Assembly: GCA_033764095.1 (NCBI GenBank)
Contig: JANRJF010000233.1
Span: forward strand, 1 to 11,315
Direction of reading: 5' to 3'
From: JBDTMT01 sp033764095
Lineage (GTDB): Bacteria > Desulfobacterota > Binatia > HRBIN30 > CADEER01
DNA length: 11,315 nt
A model generated the notes under the pieces. That model did not search any database. It saw only the letters and a program-made list of their open reading frames with translations, and was not told where the DNA came from. Within the stretch, counting starts at the first letter, position 1. Each line of letters starts with the position of its first letter. Positions 1 through 7,373 of this stretch are shown piece by piece. The translations under genes were made by a program, and so were the position numbers.

Positions 1-684
1 GATGCGGCTGACGACGCGGTTCATGAACTCGCGGTCGTGCGAGGTCATCACCAAGGCACCCTCGTAATCGGCGAGGAAGCGCTCCAGCCAGATCAGCGAC
101 TCGATGTCGAGGTGGTTGGAGGGCTCATCCAGCAGCATGGCGCTCGGTTGCATGAGCAGGATGCGCGCCAGCGCGGCGCGCATCTTCCAGCCGCCGGAGA
201 GCTGGCCGACGTCGCCGTCCATCATCTCCTGGCTGAAGCCGAGGCCGGCGAGGATCTCGCGCGCCCGCGCCTCGAGGGCGTAGCCGTCGAGGTCCTCGAA
301 GCGCGACTGCGCCTCGCCGAAGCGCGCGATGAGCCGGTCCATCTCGTCGGCGCGTGCCGGATCGGCCATGGCGTGCTCCAGCTCGCGCAGCTCGGCCGCC
401 ACCTCGGACACCGGGCCGACGCCGTTCATCACCTCGGCCACCACCGGTCGACCGCTCATCTCGCCGACGTCCTGGTTGAAGTAGCCGATGCTGACGCCGC
501 GATCGATCGACACCTGACCGTCGTCGGGCTCCTCCTCGCCGCTGATCAGCCGGAAGACGGTCGACTTGCCGGCGCCGTTCGGTCCCACCAGGCCGATCTT
601 CTCGCCGCGGTGCACCGCCGCCCCGGCCTCGACGAAGAGGATCTGCTTGCCGTGCTGCTTGGAGATCTGGTCGAGCCGAATCAT
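1..684 (-). CDS. ABC-F family ATPase, N-terminal part (runs off left edge)
   Basis: The reading frame opens at an ATG whose complement is at 682-684 and stays open for 228 codons to the window edge, so the C-terminal half is missing. It holds one complete nucleotide-binding domain. The Walker A motif GPNGAGKST is at residues 34-42, the signature LSGGW at 162-166, the Walker B MLLDEP at 183-188, and the ABC-F style SNHLDIESLIWLERFL follows at 189-204. The switch histidine is in VMTSHD near residue 215. There are no membrane segments. ABC-F proteins are soluble tandem ATPases that act on the ribosome, in translation regulation or antibiotic protection. The second ATPase domain would lie outside the window, and the subfamily (EttA, Uup, YheS or other) cannot be assigned from this half. 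It is divergent from the gene at 889. I see no strong Shine-Dalgarno. Confidence 0.93.
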   Translation of the reverse strand, partial: MIRLDQISKQHGKQILFVEAGAAVHRGEKIGLVGPNGAGKSTVFRLISGEEEPDDGQVSIDRGVSIGYFNQDVGEMSGRPVVAEVMNGVGPVSEVAAELRELEHAMADPARADEMDRLIARFGEAQSRFEDLDGYALEARAREILAGLGFSQEMMDGDVGQLSGGWKMRAALARILLMQPSAMLLDEPSNHLDIESLIWLERFLADYEGALVMTSHDREFMNRVVSRI

Positions 685-726
685 GAAGCGCCCAGCCCTA
701 GCCTGAATCGCCGCGCAGGTCAGTCG

Positions 727-833
727 GGGCCCCCATCCCGGCCTTCCCCCGCTGCGCGGGGGAAGGAGCAGACGCCCTCTGTGTGACAAGGCTCCTTCCC
801 CCGCGCCAGCGGGGGAAGGCCGGGATGGGGCCC
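727..833. repeat. Inverted pair of 43-bp GC-rich REP-like repeats in a divergent gap
   Basis: Copy A (727-769, plus) and copy B (791-833, minus orientation) are the same 43-bp sequence except for one extra C near the outer end of A and one extra G in the loop of B. Together they form a long inverted repeat with a 21-nt spacer. Each copy also contains its own hairpin, CCTTCCCCCGC paired with GCGGGGGAAGG. The pair fills most of the gap between the ABC-F gene (minus) and the gene at 889 (plus). It is therefore in the leader or promoter region of both genes, not downstream of one. Related hairpins recur at 8726-8786. Such elements are usually non-coding REP/BIME-type repeats. I see no transposase nearby. 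Confidence 0.85.
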
Positions 834-888
834 TGCCGTCGAACGCCCGAAACGTACGCCGTTCATCGCCGCTGAACGACGATCGGGC

Positions 889-2016
889 ATGAAAACCCTG
901 ATTGCGGTGGTGTTTTGTGGGCTGTCCCTGGCGGTGCCGGCGTTCGCAGCGTGCGGCGGCGACTGCAACGGAGACGGCGAGGTGACGATCGGCGAGCTCA
1001 TCCAGGGCGTCGGCATCGCGCTCGGCAGCGCGCCGCTGTCGGGCTGCGGGTCGTTCGACCTGAACAGCGACGGCGGCGTCGCGATCAACGAGCTGCTGTC
1101 GGCGGTGAACGCGGCGCTGAGCGGTTGCGATGGCGCTGCGACCCCGTCACCGCGGCCGACCCCGACCGCCACGCCGGGCGGCACCAGCTGCGGGCCGCGC
1201 GGCCGGCTGGTCTACTCGGTCTTCGACTTCCAGACCTTCGAGTCCGACCTCTACGTGATCTGCGACAACGGCGCGCAGCCGCGGCGCATCGAGCAGCCCG
1301 GCTACACCGAGACCTACCCGGCGTGGAGTCCGGACGGCACCCGCATCGCCTATCGCTATTCGCTGGCGTCGTTGGATCCCAACACCCCGCCGGAGGGCGG
1401 CATCGCCGTCGAGGACGCCGATGGCGGCAACCGCGTGACCGTTGCCGTCGAGGTGGAGGGCCGCGCGCCGGCCTGGAGTCCGGACGGCACGCGCATCACC
1501 TTCGTCGGCGGCAGCGCCTTCGCAGGCACCAACACCATCGAGATCGTCAATGCCGATGGCACCAATCGGCGCACGCTGGTGGCGAACGTCGGCGGCGAGC
1601 AGTACGGGCCGATGTCGTGGAGCCCGGACGGGACGAAGATCGCCTTCGAGTCGAGCCGTGGCAAGGTGAGCAGCGACTTCACCGGCCAGGAGATCTTCGT
1701 GATGAACGTCGATGGCAGCGGCATCACGCCGTTGACCGACAACGCGCTGGTCGACAGCAAGCCCGATTGGAACCCGGACGGCTCGCTGATCGCGTTCGCC
1801 TCGCGCGTCGGCGATGCCAGTCAGGTGTGGGTGGTGCGCACCGACGGCGGCGGCGCGCGCCGCCTGATCGCCGACGGCGACGGGCCCGCCTGGAACAGCG
1901 ACGGGACGGCGATTGCCTATCTGCACGGCGGCAAGATCGTCAGCGCCGACGCCGACGGCGGCAATCCGGTCGAGGTGCCGGGCAGCGACTTCGCCGGCGA
2001 GCTCGACTTCCACTGA
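889..2016 (+). CDS. Secreted dockerin-like / TolB-type PD40 beta-propeller protein
   Basis: The 375-residue product begins with a Sec signal peptide (residues 1-20, likely cleaved after AFA). Next are two EF-hand-like dockerin loops: DCNGDGEVTIGE at 25-36 and DLNSDGGVAINE at 57-68. Both have the D-x-N-x-D-G-x5-E calcium pattern, and cysteines sit at 22, 26, 53 and 80. A Pro/Thr-rich linker (about 84-98) leads to a propeller with five PD40 repeats: WSPDG at 146, 196 and 244, WNPDG at 294 and WNSDG at 336. PD40 propellers occur in TolB and in many surface or periplasmic proteins, where they usually bind other proteins. No catalytic domain is visible, so function is unknown. The ligand of the dockerin-like part is also unknown, since no cohesin is present. 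The start is fixed by the signal peptide, although no clear ribosome-binding site precedes it. Confidence 0.88.
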   Translation: MKTLIAVVFCGLSLAVPAFAACGGDCNGDGEVTIGELIQGVGIALGSAPLSGCGSFDLNSDGGVAINELLSAVNAALSGCDGAATPSPRPTPTATPGGTSCGPRGRLVYSVFDFQTFESDLYVICDNGAQPRRIEQPGYTETYPAWSPDGTRIAYRYSLASLDPNTPPEGGIAVEDADGGNRVTVAVEVEGRAPAWSPDGTRITFVGGSAFAGTNTIEIVNADGTNRRTLVANVGGEQYGPMSWSPDGTKIAFESSRGKVSSDFTGQEIFVMNVDGSGITPLTDNALVDSKPDWNPDGSLIAFASRVGDASQVWVVRTDGGGARRLIADGDGPAWNSDGTAIAYLHGGKIVSADADGGNPVEVPGSDFAGELDFH

Positions 2017-2023
2017 GGCCGCG

Positions 2024-2068
2024 GCGCCCCGGCTCGCCCGCGCCGCTGGCGCGTGGTAGCCGGGGCGC
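2024..2068. promoter_or_regulatory. Strong hairpin ending exactly at the start codon of the methyltransferase gene
   Basis: GCGCCCCGGCT (2024-2034) is perfectly complementary to AGCCGGGGCGC (2058-2068), giving an 11-bp GC-rich stem. Its loop contains a second perfect stem, GCGCC-GCT-GGCGC (2040-2052). The hairpin lies after the stop at 2016 and ends one base before the ATG at 2069. There is no T-tract, so it is not a classical intrinsic terminator. It could attenuate transcription, or hide the only purine-rich stretch (GGGG, 2062-2065) that could serve as a ribosome-binding site. Confidence 0.6.
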
Positions 2069-2869
2069 ATGCGACGCCGACAGCTGATCGAGCTGGAGGA
2101 CCAGGCGTGGTTCCCGGCGGCGATTCGCGACGCCGCCACCGACTACCTGCGCTTCATGCTCACCCTCGGCAACAACTATGCGCCGGCCGCGCCGCTGCTG
2201 GCGCGGCTGCTGCGGCAGAGCGGTGCCGCGCGCATCGTCGACCTGTGTTCGGGCGGCGGCGGCCCCTGGCAGCGCATGCGCGCCGAGCTGGCGGCGCAGG
2301 GTGAGACGCCCGACATCGTCCTCACCGACAAGTACCCCAACGCGCCGGCGGCGGCGCTGCTCGCGGACGGCGCCGCCGGCGGCGGCATCGCCTACCACCC
2401 GGAGAGCGTCGACGCGCTCAACCTGCCGGGCGCGTTGTCCGGTCTGCGCACCATGTTCAGCGCCTTCCACCACTTTCCGCCCGCGGCGGCGCAGGCGCTG
2501 CTGCACGATGCGCAGCGCCGCGCGGCGCCGATCGCGATCTTCGAGACCACGCAGCGCAGCGTCGTCAGCCTACTGCTGATCGCCGGCTCGCCGCTCTTCG
2601 TCTTCCTCGCCATGCCCTTCGTGCGCCCGTTCCGCTGGCGCAACCTCTTGTTCACCTACGTCATCCCGGTGCTGCCGCTGATGGTGCTGTGGGACGGCAT
2701 CGTCTCCTGCCTGCGCTGCTACACGCCGGAGGAGCTGCGCGGACTGATCGCCGCGCTGCCGCCGCGCGACGACTACAGCTGGGAGGTCGGCGAGGCGTGG
2801 GCGAGGGGCGCGCCGCTTCCGGTCACCTACGTGCTCGGCCTGCCGAGCCCCGACGCCCGCGCAAGCTGA
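2069..2869 (+). CDS. Class I SAM-dependent methyltransferase-like protein with two hydrophobic segments
   Basis: The 266-residue product has a Rossmann-type SAM-binding motif I, IVDLCSGGGGPW (56-67). A possible motif II acidic residue is D87 in TDKYPN, and a motif IV-like stretch is SAFHHF (131-136). After the strand IAIFET (155-160) come two strongly hydrophobic segments, about 165-184 and 193-215, which are unusual in a soluble methyltransferase and suggest membrane attachment. The C-terminal part (CYTPEELRGLIAAL, 217-230) resembles the end of this fold. The substrate cannot be inferred. An in-frame TAG at 2057-2059 rules out an earlier start, and the ribosome-binding site is poor and inside the preceding hairpin. 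The small membrane protein gene starts 17 bp after the stop, so the two are probably co-transcribed. Confidence 0.75.
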   Translation: MRRRQLIELEDQAWFPAAIRDAATDYLRFMLTLGNNYAPAAPLLARLLRQSGAARIVDLCSGGGGPWQRMRAELAAQGETPDIVLTDKYPNAPAAALLADGAAGGGIAYHPESVDALNLPGALSGLRTMFSAFHHFPPAAAQALLHDAQRRAAPIAIFETTQRSVVSLLLIAGSPLFVFLAMPFVRPFRWRNLLFTYVIPVLPLMVLWDGIVSCLRCYTPEELRGLIAALPPRDDYSWEVGEAWARGAPLPVTYVLGLPSPDARAS

Positions 2870-2886
2870 GGGGGGCGCGGCGGCGC

Positions 2887-3171
2887 ATGCTGATCCTCGC
2901 CTGGCTGCTCGCCATCGCCGGCGCGCTGGTCGCGTTCGTCGTCAGCCTGGCCGGCGCGATGAAGACGGTGCCGCGCCTGCACTGGCAGGAGGCGATCGTC
3001 GCCGTGCCGCTGCCGGTGCTCGCCGCCGCCCTGGCGCTGTGGTGTCTGCTCCGTCCGCCGCCGGAGCGCGCGGCGCCGGTGCTCGGTGCCAGCCTGGCGC
3101 TGTTGATCGCATTCGTCACGCTGCTCGTCATGCTGATGACGTACGTCGAGCAGCCCAGCGGGCCGATCTGA
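2887..3171 (+). CDS. Small three-helix membrane protein of unknown function
   Basis: This 94-residue product has three hydrophobic helices: about residues 1-23, 36-56 and 63-87. They are joined by short basic loops (KTVPRLHWQE; RPPPERA). The frame is open further upstream, but that part is an arginine-rich shadow of the methyltransferase gene. I chose the ATG at 2887 because the first helix begins directly there and a purine-rich GAGGGGG (2869-2875) lies 11 bp before it. I recognise no family. The close spacing to the methyltransferase gene, which also encodes hydrophobic segments, suggests a two-gene membrane-linked unit. That link is inference. Confidence 0.62.
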   Translation: MLILAWLLAIAGALVAFVVSLAGAMKTVPRLHWQEAIVAVPLPVLAAALALWCLLRPPPERAAPVLGASLALLIAFVTLLVMLMTYVEQPSGPI

Positions 3172-3197
3172 GGCGGTTCCGTGGTCGCGCTGCGCGC

Positions 3198-3232
3198 GGC
3201 GCCGCGTCAGCGGCGCCACGGGCGCGCCTTTT
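3198..3232 (+). terminator. Possible intrinsic terminator after the small membrane protein gene
   Basis: GGCGCCGC (3198-3205) and GCGGCGCC (3210-3217) form a perfect 8-bp stem with a GTCA loop. The palindrome GGCGCGCC (3221-3228) then leads straight into TTTT (3229-3232). It lies 26 bp after the stop of the plus-strand gene, in the 178-bp convergent gap before the aminotransferase gene. The T-run is short, so efficiency is uncertain. I see no gene in the rest of the gap (3233-3349). Confidence 0.45.
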
Positions 3233-3349
3233 GACTCCGACGCGCGCAGGAATCGTCCGCAACGCGCTGGTGCTCGGCACCAACGGACCGACGCTGCCGA
3301 TTTCTCGTCCGGCGCCCGAACCGCCGGCGGCCGAGAGTTGAGAGATCGC

Positions 3350-4519
3350 TCAGCCCGCCAGTGCGCGGCTGGCGGCTTCGACGGCGGCGCCGGGCCGGAC
3401 GGCGTAGCCGCACTCCGGCAGCACGCGCTCCAGCGCGTGCAGGACGAACAGCACGTTGGCGGCGGTGCTCGATTCGCCCATCAGGCCGATGCGCCACACC
3501 TTGCCCTTCAATGGGCCGAGGCCGCCGCCGATCTCGAGGTTGAACTCGTTCAGCAGCCGGCCGCGCACCGCCATGTCGTCGACCCCGTCCGGGATCGCGA
3601 CGCTGTTCAGCGCCCACAGCTGATGGCCTTCCTGCGACGCGAGCGGCAGCCCGATTGCCGCCAGGCCGGCCTTGAGCCCCTGGTGATGGCGCTGGTGGCG
3701 CGCCCAGCGCGCCTCCAGCCCTTCCTCGTGCACCAGGCGCAGCGCTTCGAGCAGCGCGTAGTTCATCGAGATCGGCGCGGTGTGGTGGTAGACGCGCTCG
3801 TCGCCCCAGTACTTCTCGATCATCGTCAGGTCGAGGTACCAGCTCTGCACCTTGTGGGTGCGGCGGTGCAGCGCCTCGACGGCGCGTGGACCGAACGTCA
3901 CCGGCGACATGCCGGGCGGGCAGCTCAGGCACTTCTGCGTGCCGCTGTACGCGGCGTCGATCAGCCACTCGTCGACGCGCACCGGACAGCCGCCCAGCGA
4001 GGTGACGGTGTCGACCACCAGCAACGAGTCGGCGTCGCGCACCATGCGGCCGATCTCTTCGAGCGGCTGCCAGGCACCGGTCGAGGTTTCGGCGTGCACC
4101 AGCGCCACCAGCTTGGCGTGCGGATACTGGCCGAGCGCCACGTTGACCATTCCGGGCTCGATGATCCGCCCCCACGGCGCCTCGATCGCCACCGGCGTGG
4201 CGCCGCAGCGCTCGACGATGTCGACCATGCGCGTGCCGAAGACGCCGTTGACGCCGATGATGGCGGTGTCGCCGGGCTCCAGCAGGTTGACCAGGCACGC
4301 TTCCATGCCGGCCGAGCCGGTGGCGGAGATCGGCAGCGTCAGCCGGTTCTCGGTCAGGAAGGTGGCGCGCAGCAGTTGCTTGGTCTCCTCCATCATCTGG
4401 ATGAAGGCCGGGTCGAGATGCCCGATCATCGGACGCGCCATCGCGGCGAGCACGCGCGGATGCACGCTGCTCGGGCCGGGGCCGAGCAGGACGCGATGCG
4501 GAGGATGTGCGGTCGTCAT
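3350..4519 (-). CDS. Alanine/serine-glyoxylate aminotransferase (class V, PLP-dependent)
   Basis: The 389-residue product matches the AGXT-like branch of class V aminotransferases, which transfer an amino group from alanine or serine to glyoxylate to make glycine. Numbered from the chosen start, the family N-terminus LLGPGPSSVHPRV is near 11-23, the PLP-contacting DTVTSLGG at 170-177, and the Schiff-base lysine is K196 in SGTQKCLSCPPG. The C-terminal RIGLMGE motif carries the expected carboxylate-binding arginine. I chose the ATG at 4519 because a GGAG lies 8 bp upstream and the homologous region starts there. The frame stays open to 4582, but the extra 21 codons run into a heptamer repeat. 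Divergent glcDEF makes the substrate glyoxylate. The amino donor (alanine, serine or another) cannot be read from sequence. Confidence 0.9.
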   Translation of the reverse strand: MTTAHPPHRVLLGPGPSSVHPRVLAAMARPMIGHLDPAFIQMMEETKQLLRATFLTENRLTLPISATGSAGMEACLVNLLEPGDTAIIGVNGVFGTRMVDIVERCGATPVAIEAPWGRIIEPGMVNVALGQYPHAKLVALVHAETSTGAWQPLEEIGRMVRDADSLLVVDTVTSLGGCPVRVDEWLIDAAYSGTQKCLSCPPGMSPVTFGPRAVEALHRRTHKVQSWYLDLTMIEKYWGDERVYHHTAPISMNYALLEALRLVHEEGLEARWARHQRHHQGLKAGLAAIGLPLASQEGHQLWALNSVAIPDGVDDMAVRGRLLNEFNLEIGGGLGPLKGKVWRIGLMGESSTAANVLFVLHALERVLPECGYAVRPGAAVEAASRALAG

Positions 4520-4542
4520 TGCGGACGCTCCGATCCCGATCG

Positions 4543-4573
4543 GCTGATTGCTGAGAGCTGACGGCTGAGAGCC
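4543..4573 (+). repeat. Tandem heptamer array (GCTGANN, four units)
   Basis: Four consecutive 7-bp units, GCTGATT, GCTGAGA, GCTGACG and GCTGAGA, followed by GCC, lie in the 107-bp gap between the aminotransferase and glcD. The same family returns at 7381-7505. It sits between the two divergent starts, so it lies in the promoter or leader region of the aminotransferase gene and upstream of the proposed glcD promoter. Confidence 0.85.
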
Positions 4574-4588
4574 ATTCCGCACACCGGG

Positions 4589-4617
4589 TTGAGCTTTTAT
4601 GTGGGCGTCAGTAGCTA
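4589..4617 (+). promoter_or_regulatory. Weak candidate promoter for glcDEF
   Basis: TTGAGC (4589-4594) and TAGCTA (4612-4617) are separated by 17 bp, the ideal sigma-70 spacing, in a locally AT-richer patch. The -35 matches consensus at four of six positions, while the -10 is poor. Initiation from it would fall only a few bases before the glcD ATG at 4627, giving a nearly leaderless transcript. That would fit the absence of a Shine-Dalgarno there. Confidence 0.25.
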
Positions 4618-4626
4618 GTCAAAACC

Positions 4627-6054
4627 ATGCTGGCGGCGGAGGTGATGGCGGGGCTGGCGGATCTGGTCGGGCCGGACGGCCTGATCACCCGCGCGGCCGA
4701 GGCGCGCGTCTACGAGTGCGACGGCTGGACGCTGGAGAAGCGCGTGCCCGACGTCGTCGTGCTGCCGCGCACGCCGGCCGAGGTGGCGGCGGTGCTGCGC
4801 CTGCTGCACCGCCACGCGGTGCCGTTCGTGCCGCGCGGCGCCGGCACCGGCCTGTCGGGCGGCGCCCTGCCGCTGGAGGCGCCGGTGATGGTCTGCACCA
4901 GCCGGCTCAACCGCATCGTCGAGATCGACCTCGCCAACCGCCGCTGCGTGGTCGAGGCCGGGGTGGTCAACCTGGCGGTGACCCGTGCGGTCGCCGCGCA
5001 CCGCCTGTTCTACGCGCCCGATCCGTCCAGCCAGTCGGCCTGCACGATCGGCGGCAACGTCGCCGAGAACTCCGGCGGTCCGCACACACTCAAGTACGGC
5101 GTCACCACCAACCACGTGCTCGGCCTGGAGCTGGTGCTGCCCGACGGCGAGGTGGTGCAGCTCGGCGGCGCGGTCGAGGACGTGCCGGGCTACGACCTGC
5201 GCGGCCTGGTGATCGGCGCCGAGGGCACGATGGGGTTGGTGACGCGCGCGACGCTGCGCCTGACGCGCGAGCCGGAGGGCGTGCGCACGCTGCTGGCGGT
5301 GTTCGAGTCGGTGGACGACGCCTGCAGCGCGGTCTCCGCCATCATCGCCGCCGGCATCATTCCGGCGGCGCTGGAGCTGATGGACCAGCTCATCGTCGCG
5401 GCGGTCGAGGCGGCGTTCCAGGTTGGCTTTCCGACCGACGCCGGGGCGGTGCTGATCATCGAGCTCGACGGTCCCGTCGCCGAGCTGGACGAGCAGGCGG
5501 GGGCCGCGCAGGCGCATTGTCGCGCGGCGCGCGCGCGCGACGTGCGCCTGGCGCGCGACGAGGCCGAGCGCGCGCTGCTGTGGAAGAGCCGCAAGCGCGC
5601 CTTCGGCGCGGTCGGGCGCCTGGCCCCGAACTACTGCACCCAGGACGGCGTCGTGCCGCGCACCAAGGTGCCCGACATCCTGCGTGCCATCGCCGCCATT
5701 GCCGCGCGCCACCAGCTGCGCATCGCCAACGTCTTCCACGCCGGCGACGGCAACATCCACCCGATCCTGCTCTACGACGAGCGCGACGCCGACGAGGTGC
5801 GGCGCGTCATCGCCGCCGGGCACGAGATCCTGCGCGCCTGCGTCGATCTCGGCGGCAGCATCACCGGCGAGCACGGCATCGGCGTCGAGAAGATCCAGGA
5901 GCTGCCGCTGCTGTTCAGCCCCACCGATCTGCTGGTGATGCGCCAGCTGCGCACCGCGTTCGACGCGGACGGGCGCTCCAACCCGGGCAAGATCTTCCCG
6001 ACGCCCGGCAGCTGCGTCGAGGTGACGCGGCCGCGTCGCCAGGTGCCGCTGTGA
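4627..6054 (+). CDS. glcD: Glycolate oxidase FAD-linked subunit GlcD
   Basis: The 475-residue product, close to the 499 of E. coli GlcD, is the catalytic flavoprotein subunit that oxidises glycolate (often also D-lactate) to glyoxylate. The FAD-binding type 4 domain covers about 38-175, with PRGAGTGLSGGA at 69-80 and ENSGGPHTLKYGVT at 147-160. The FAD-oxidase C-terminal domain covers about 215-457, with NVFHAGDGNIHP at 368-379, GSITGEHGIGVEK at 410-422 and SNPGKIFP at 451-458. The histidines in the HAGDGNIH and GEHG motifs are the expected substrate and metal-site residues of this family. It is the first gene of glcDEF, and its TGA overlaps the GTG of glcE. There is no convincing Shine-Dalgarno before the ATG. 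A D-lactate dehydrogenase role is the main alternative, but the glcE and glcF neighbours favour glycolate. Confidence 0.93.
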   Translation: MLAAEVMAGLADLVGPDGLITRAAEARVYECDGWTLEKRVPDVVVLPRTPAEVAAVLRLLHRHAVPFVPRGAGTGLSGGALPLEAPVMVCTSRLNRIVEIDLANRRCVVEAGVVNLAVTRAVAAHRLFYAPDPSSQSACTIGGNVAENSGGPHTLKYGVTTNHVLGLELVLPDGEVVQLGGAVEDVPGYDLRGLVIGAEGTMGLVTRATLRLTREPEGVRTLLAVFESVDDACSAVSAIIAAGIIPAALELMDQLIVAAVEAAFQVGFPTDAGAVLIIELDGPVAELDEQAGAAQAHCRAARARDVRLARDEAERALLWKSRKRAFGAVGRLAPNYCTQDGVVPRTKVPDILRAIAAIAARHQLRIANVFHAGDGNIHPILLYDERDADEVRRVIAAGHEILRACVDLGGSITGEHGIGVEKIQELPLLFSPTDLLVMRQLRTAFDADGRSNPGKIFPTPGSCVEVTRPRRQVPL

Positions 6055-7373
6055 CGATCGAGACGACGGACCGCGCCGCGGTCGCCGCCGCGTTGCGCAC
6101 GCGCCTGGGGGCCGATGCCGTGCTGAGCGGCGAGGAGGTGTGGCGCTTCGCTGCCGGTGGCGTCGCGCCGGCCTGCATCGTACAGCCGGCCGATGCGGCG
6201 GGCGTCGCCGCCGCCGTGCGTGGCGTGGCGGAGCTCGGCCTCGCGTTGGTGCCGGCCGGCAACGGCACCCATCTCGGGGTCGGCTGGCCGCCGCGCCGCT
6301 ACGACGTGGCGCTGACGACGCGGCGGCTGACGCGCGTGGTGACGCACGATGCCGCCGACCTCACCGTCACCGCCGAGGCCGGCGTGACGCTGGCCGCGCT
6401 CGACGAGGCGCTGGCGTCGGCCGGCCAGTGGCTGCCGCTCGATCCGCCGCGGCGCGAGGCGATGACCATCGGCGGGCTGATCGCCGCCGATCGCAGCGGG
6501 CCGACCCGTCTGGCGCACGGCACGGTGCGCGACCTGTTGCTCGGCGTGCGCGCGGTCAGTGCCAGCGGCGCGCTGATCCGCGGCGGCGGGCAGGTGGTGA
6601 AGAACGTCGCTGGCTACGATCTGCCCAAGCTCTTCACCGGCTCGTACGGCACGCTGGCGGTGTTGGTCGAGGCGACCTTCAAGGTGCGCCCGCGGCCGCC
6701 GTGCGAAGTGCTGTTCGAGTGGACGGCGCCCGATCTCGCCGCGGCACTGGCGCGCGCCGAGGCGGTGCTCGGCTCGGATGTCTTCCCGACCCTGTTGGAG
6801 GCGATCAACGAGTCGGCCGCCGAGTCGCTCGGCCTCGACAGCGGCGCCAGCCTGGTGATCGGCTGCGCTGGCTCGCTGGCGCACGTCGACGAGCAGGCGC
6901 GTCGCCTGGCGGTGGTCAGCGACGGCGCGGCGCAGCGCCACCAGCCGGAGCGCGCCGCGGCGCTGGCGCGTGCGCTGCGCGAGTTCTCGCAGCCGGCCGA
7001 CGACGACGGCCTGGTGCTGCGCCTCAGCGCTCTGCCGACCGCGCTGCCGGCGCTGCTCGCCGCGGTCGAGGCGGAGGCGAGCGCGCGCCGCATCGTCGCC
7101 GAGATCGCCGTGCACGCCGGCAACGGCGTCGCCTGGTGCCAGCTGCTCGGCGCGCCACACGAGGCGGCGCTCGCCGAGCTCACCGCCGCGGTGCGTAGTG
7201 TCGCGCGTCGCGAGAGCGGCTGGGCGGTGTGCGAGTCGATGCCGGCCGGCCTGCGCGGGTCGCTCGATCCCTGGGGATTCGACGAGCCCAGCGTCGTGCT
7301 CATGCGCCGCATCAAAGATGCCCTCGATCCGCAGGGCACCCTGTCCCCAGGCCGATTCGTTGGAGGAATATGA
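6051..7373 (+). CDS. glcE: Glycolate oxidase FAD-binding subunit GlcE
   Basis: The start is the GTG at 6051, overlapping the glcD stop in a GTGA junction, which implies translational coupling. The 440-residue product has one FAD-binding type 4 domain. Landmarks are VPAGNGTHLGVGW (67-79), GGLIAADRSGPTRLAHGTVRD (141-161, a family core) and GGGQVVKNVAGYDLPKLFTG (178-197), which is strongly GlcE-like. GlcE is a non-catalytic partner flavoprotein required for activity with GlcD and GlcF. At 440 residues it is longer than E. coli GlcE (350), with the extra length in the C-terminal half, ending LDPQGTLSPGRFVGGI. The end matters: GGAGG (7362-7366) and an ATG (7370-7372) overlap the stop, forming an ideal coupled start for a next gene, yet that frame closes after 29 codons. 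Confidence 0.9.
   Translation: MTIETTDRAAVAAALRTRLGADAVLSGEEVWRFAAGGVAPACIVQPADAAGVAAAVRGVAELGLALVPAGNGTHLGVGWPPRRYDVALTTRRLTRVVTHDAADLTVTAEAGVTLAALDEALASAGQWLPLDPPRREAMTIGGLIAADRSGPTRLAHGTVRDLLLGVRAVSASGALIRGGGQVVKNVAGYDLPKLFTGSYGTLAVLVEATFKVRPRPPCEVLFEWTAPDLAAALARAEAVLGSDVFPTLLEAINESAAESLGLDSGASLVIGCAGSLAHVDEQARRLAVVSDGAAQRHQPERAAALARALREFSQPADDDGLVLRLSALPTALPALLAAVEAEASARRIVAEIAVHAGNGVAWCQLLGAPHEAALAELTAAVRSVARRESGWAVCESMPAGLRGSLDPWGFDEPSVVLMRRIKDALDPQGTLSPGRFVGGI

Noticed and set aside
720..1184. Minus-strand frame of 154 codons across the repeat and the start of the propeller gene
   Set aside because: Its C-terminal part is translated REP-like repeat (LPPLARGKE type sequence) and the rest is antisense to a well-supported secreted protein.
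4520..4582. N-terminal extension of the aminotransferase by 21 codons
   Set aside because: The extension is translated heptamer repeat. The ATG at 4519 has a good ribosome-binding site and matches where the family begins.
4599..7373. A 924-codon open frame covering glcD and glcE together
   Set aside because: The first 484 codons are an arginine/glycine-rich out-of-frame reading of glcD. Only the part from the GTG at 6051 is real (GlcE).
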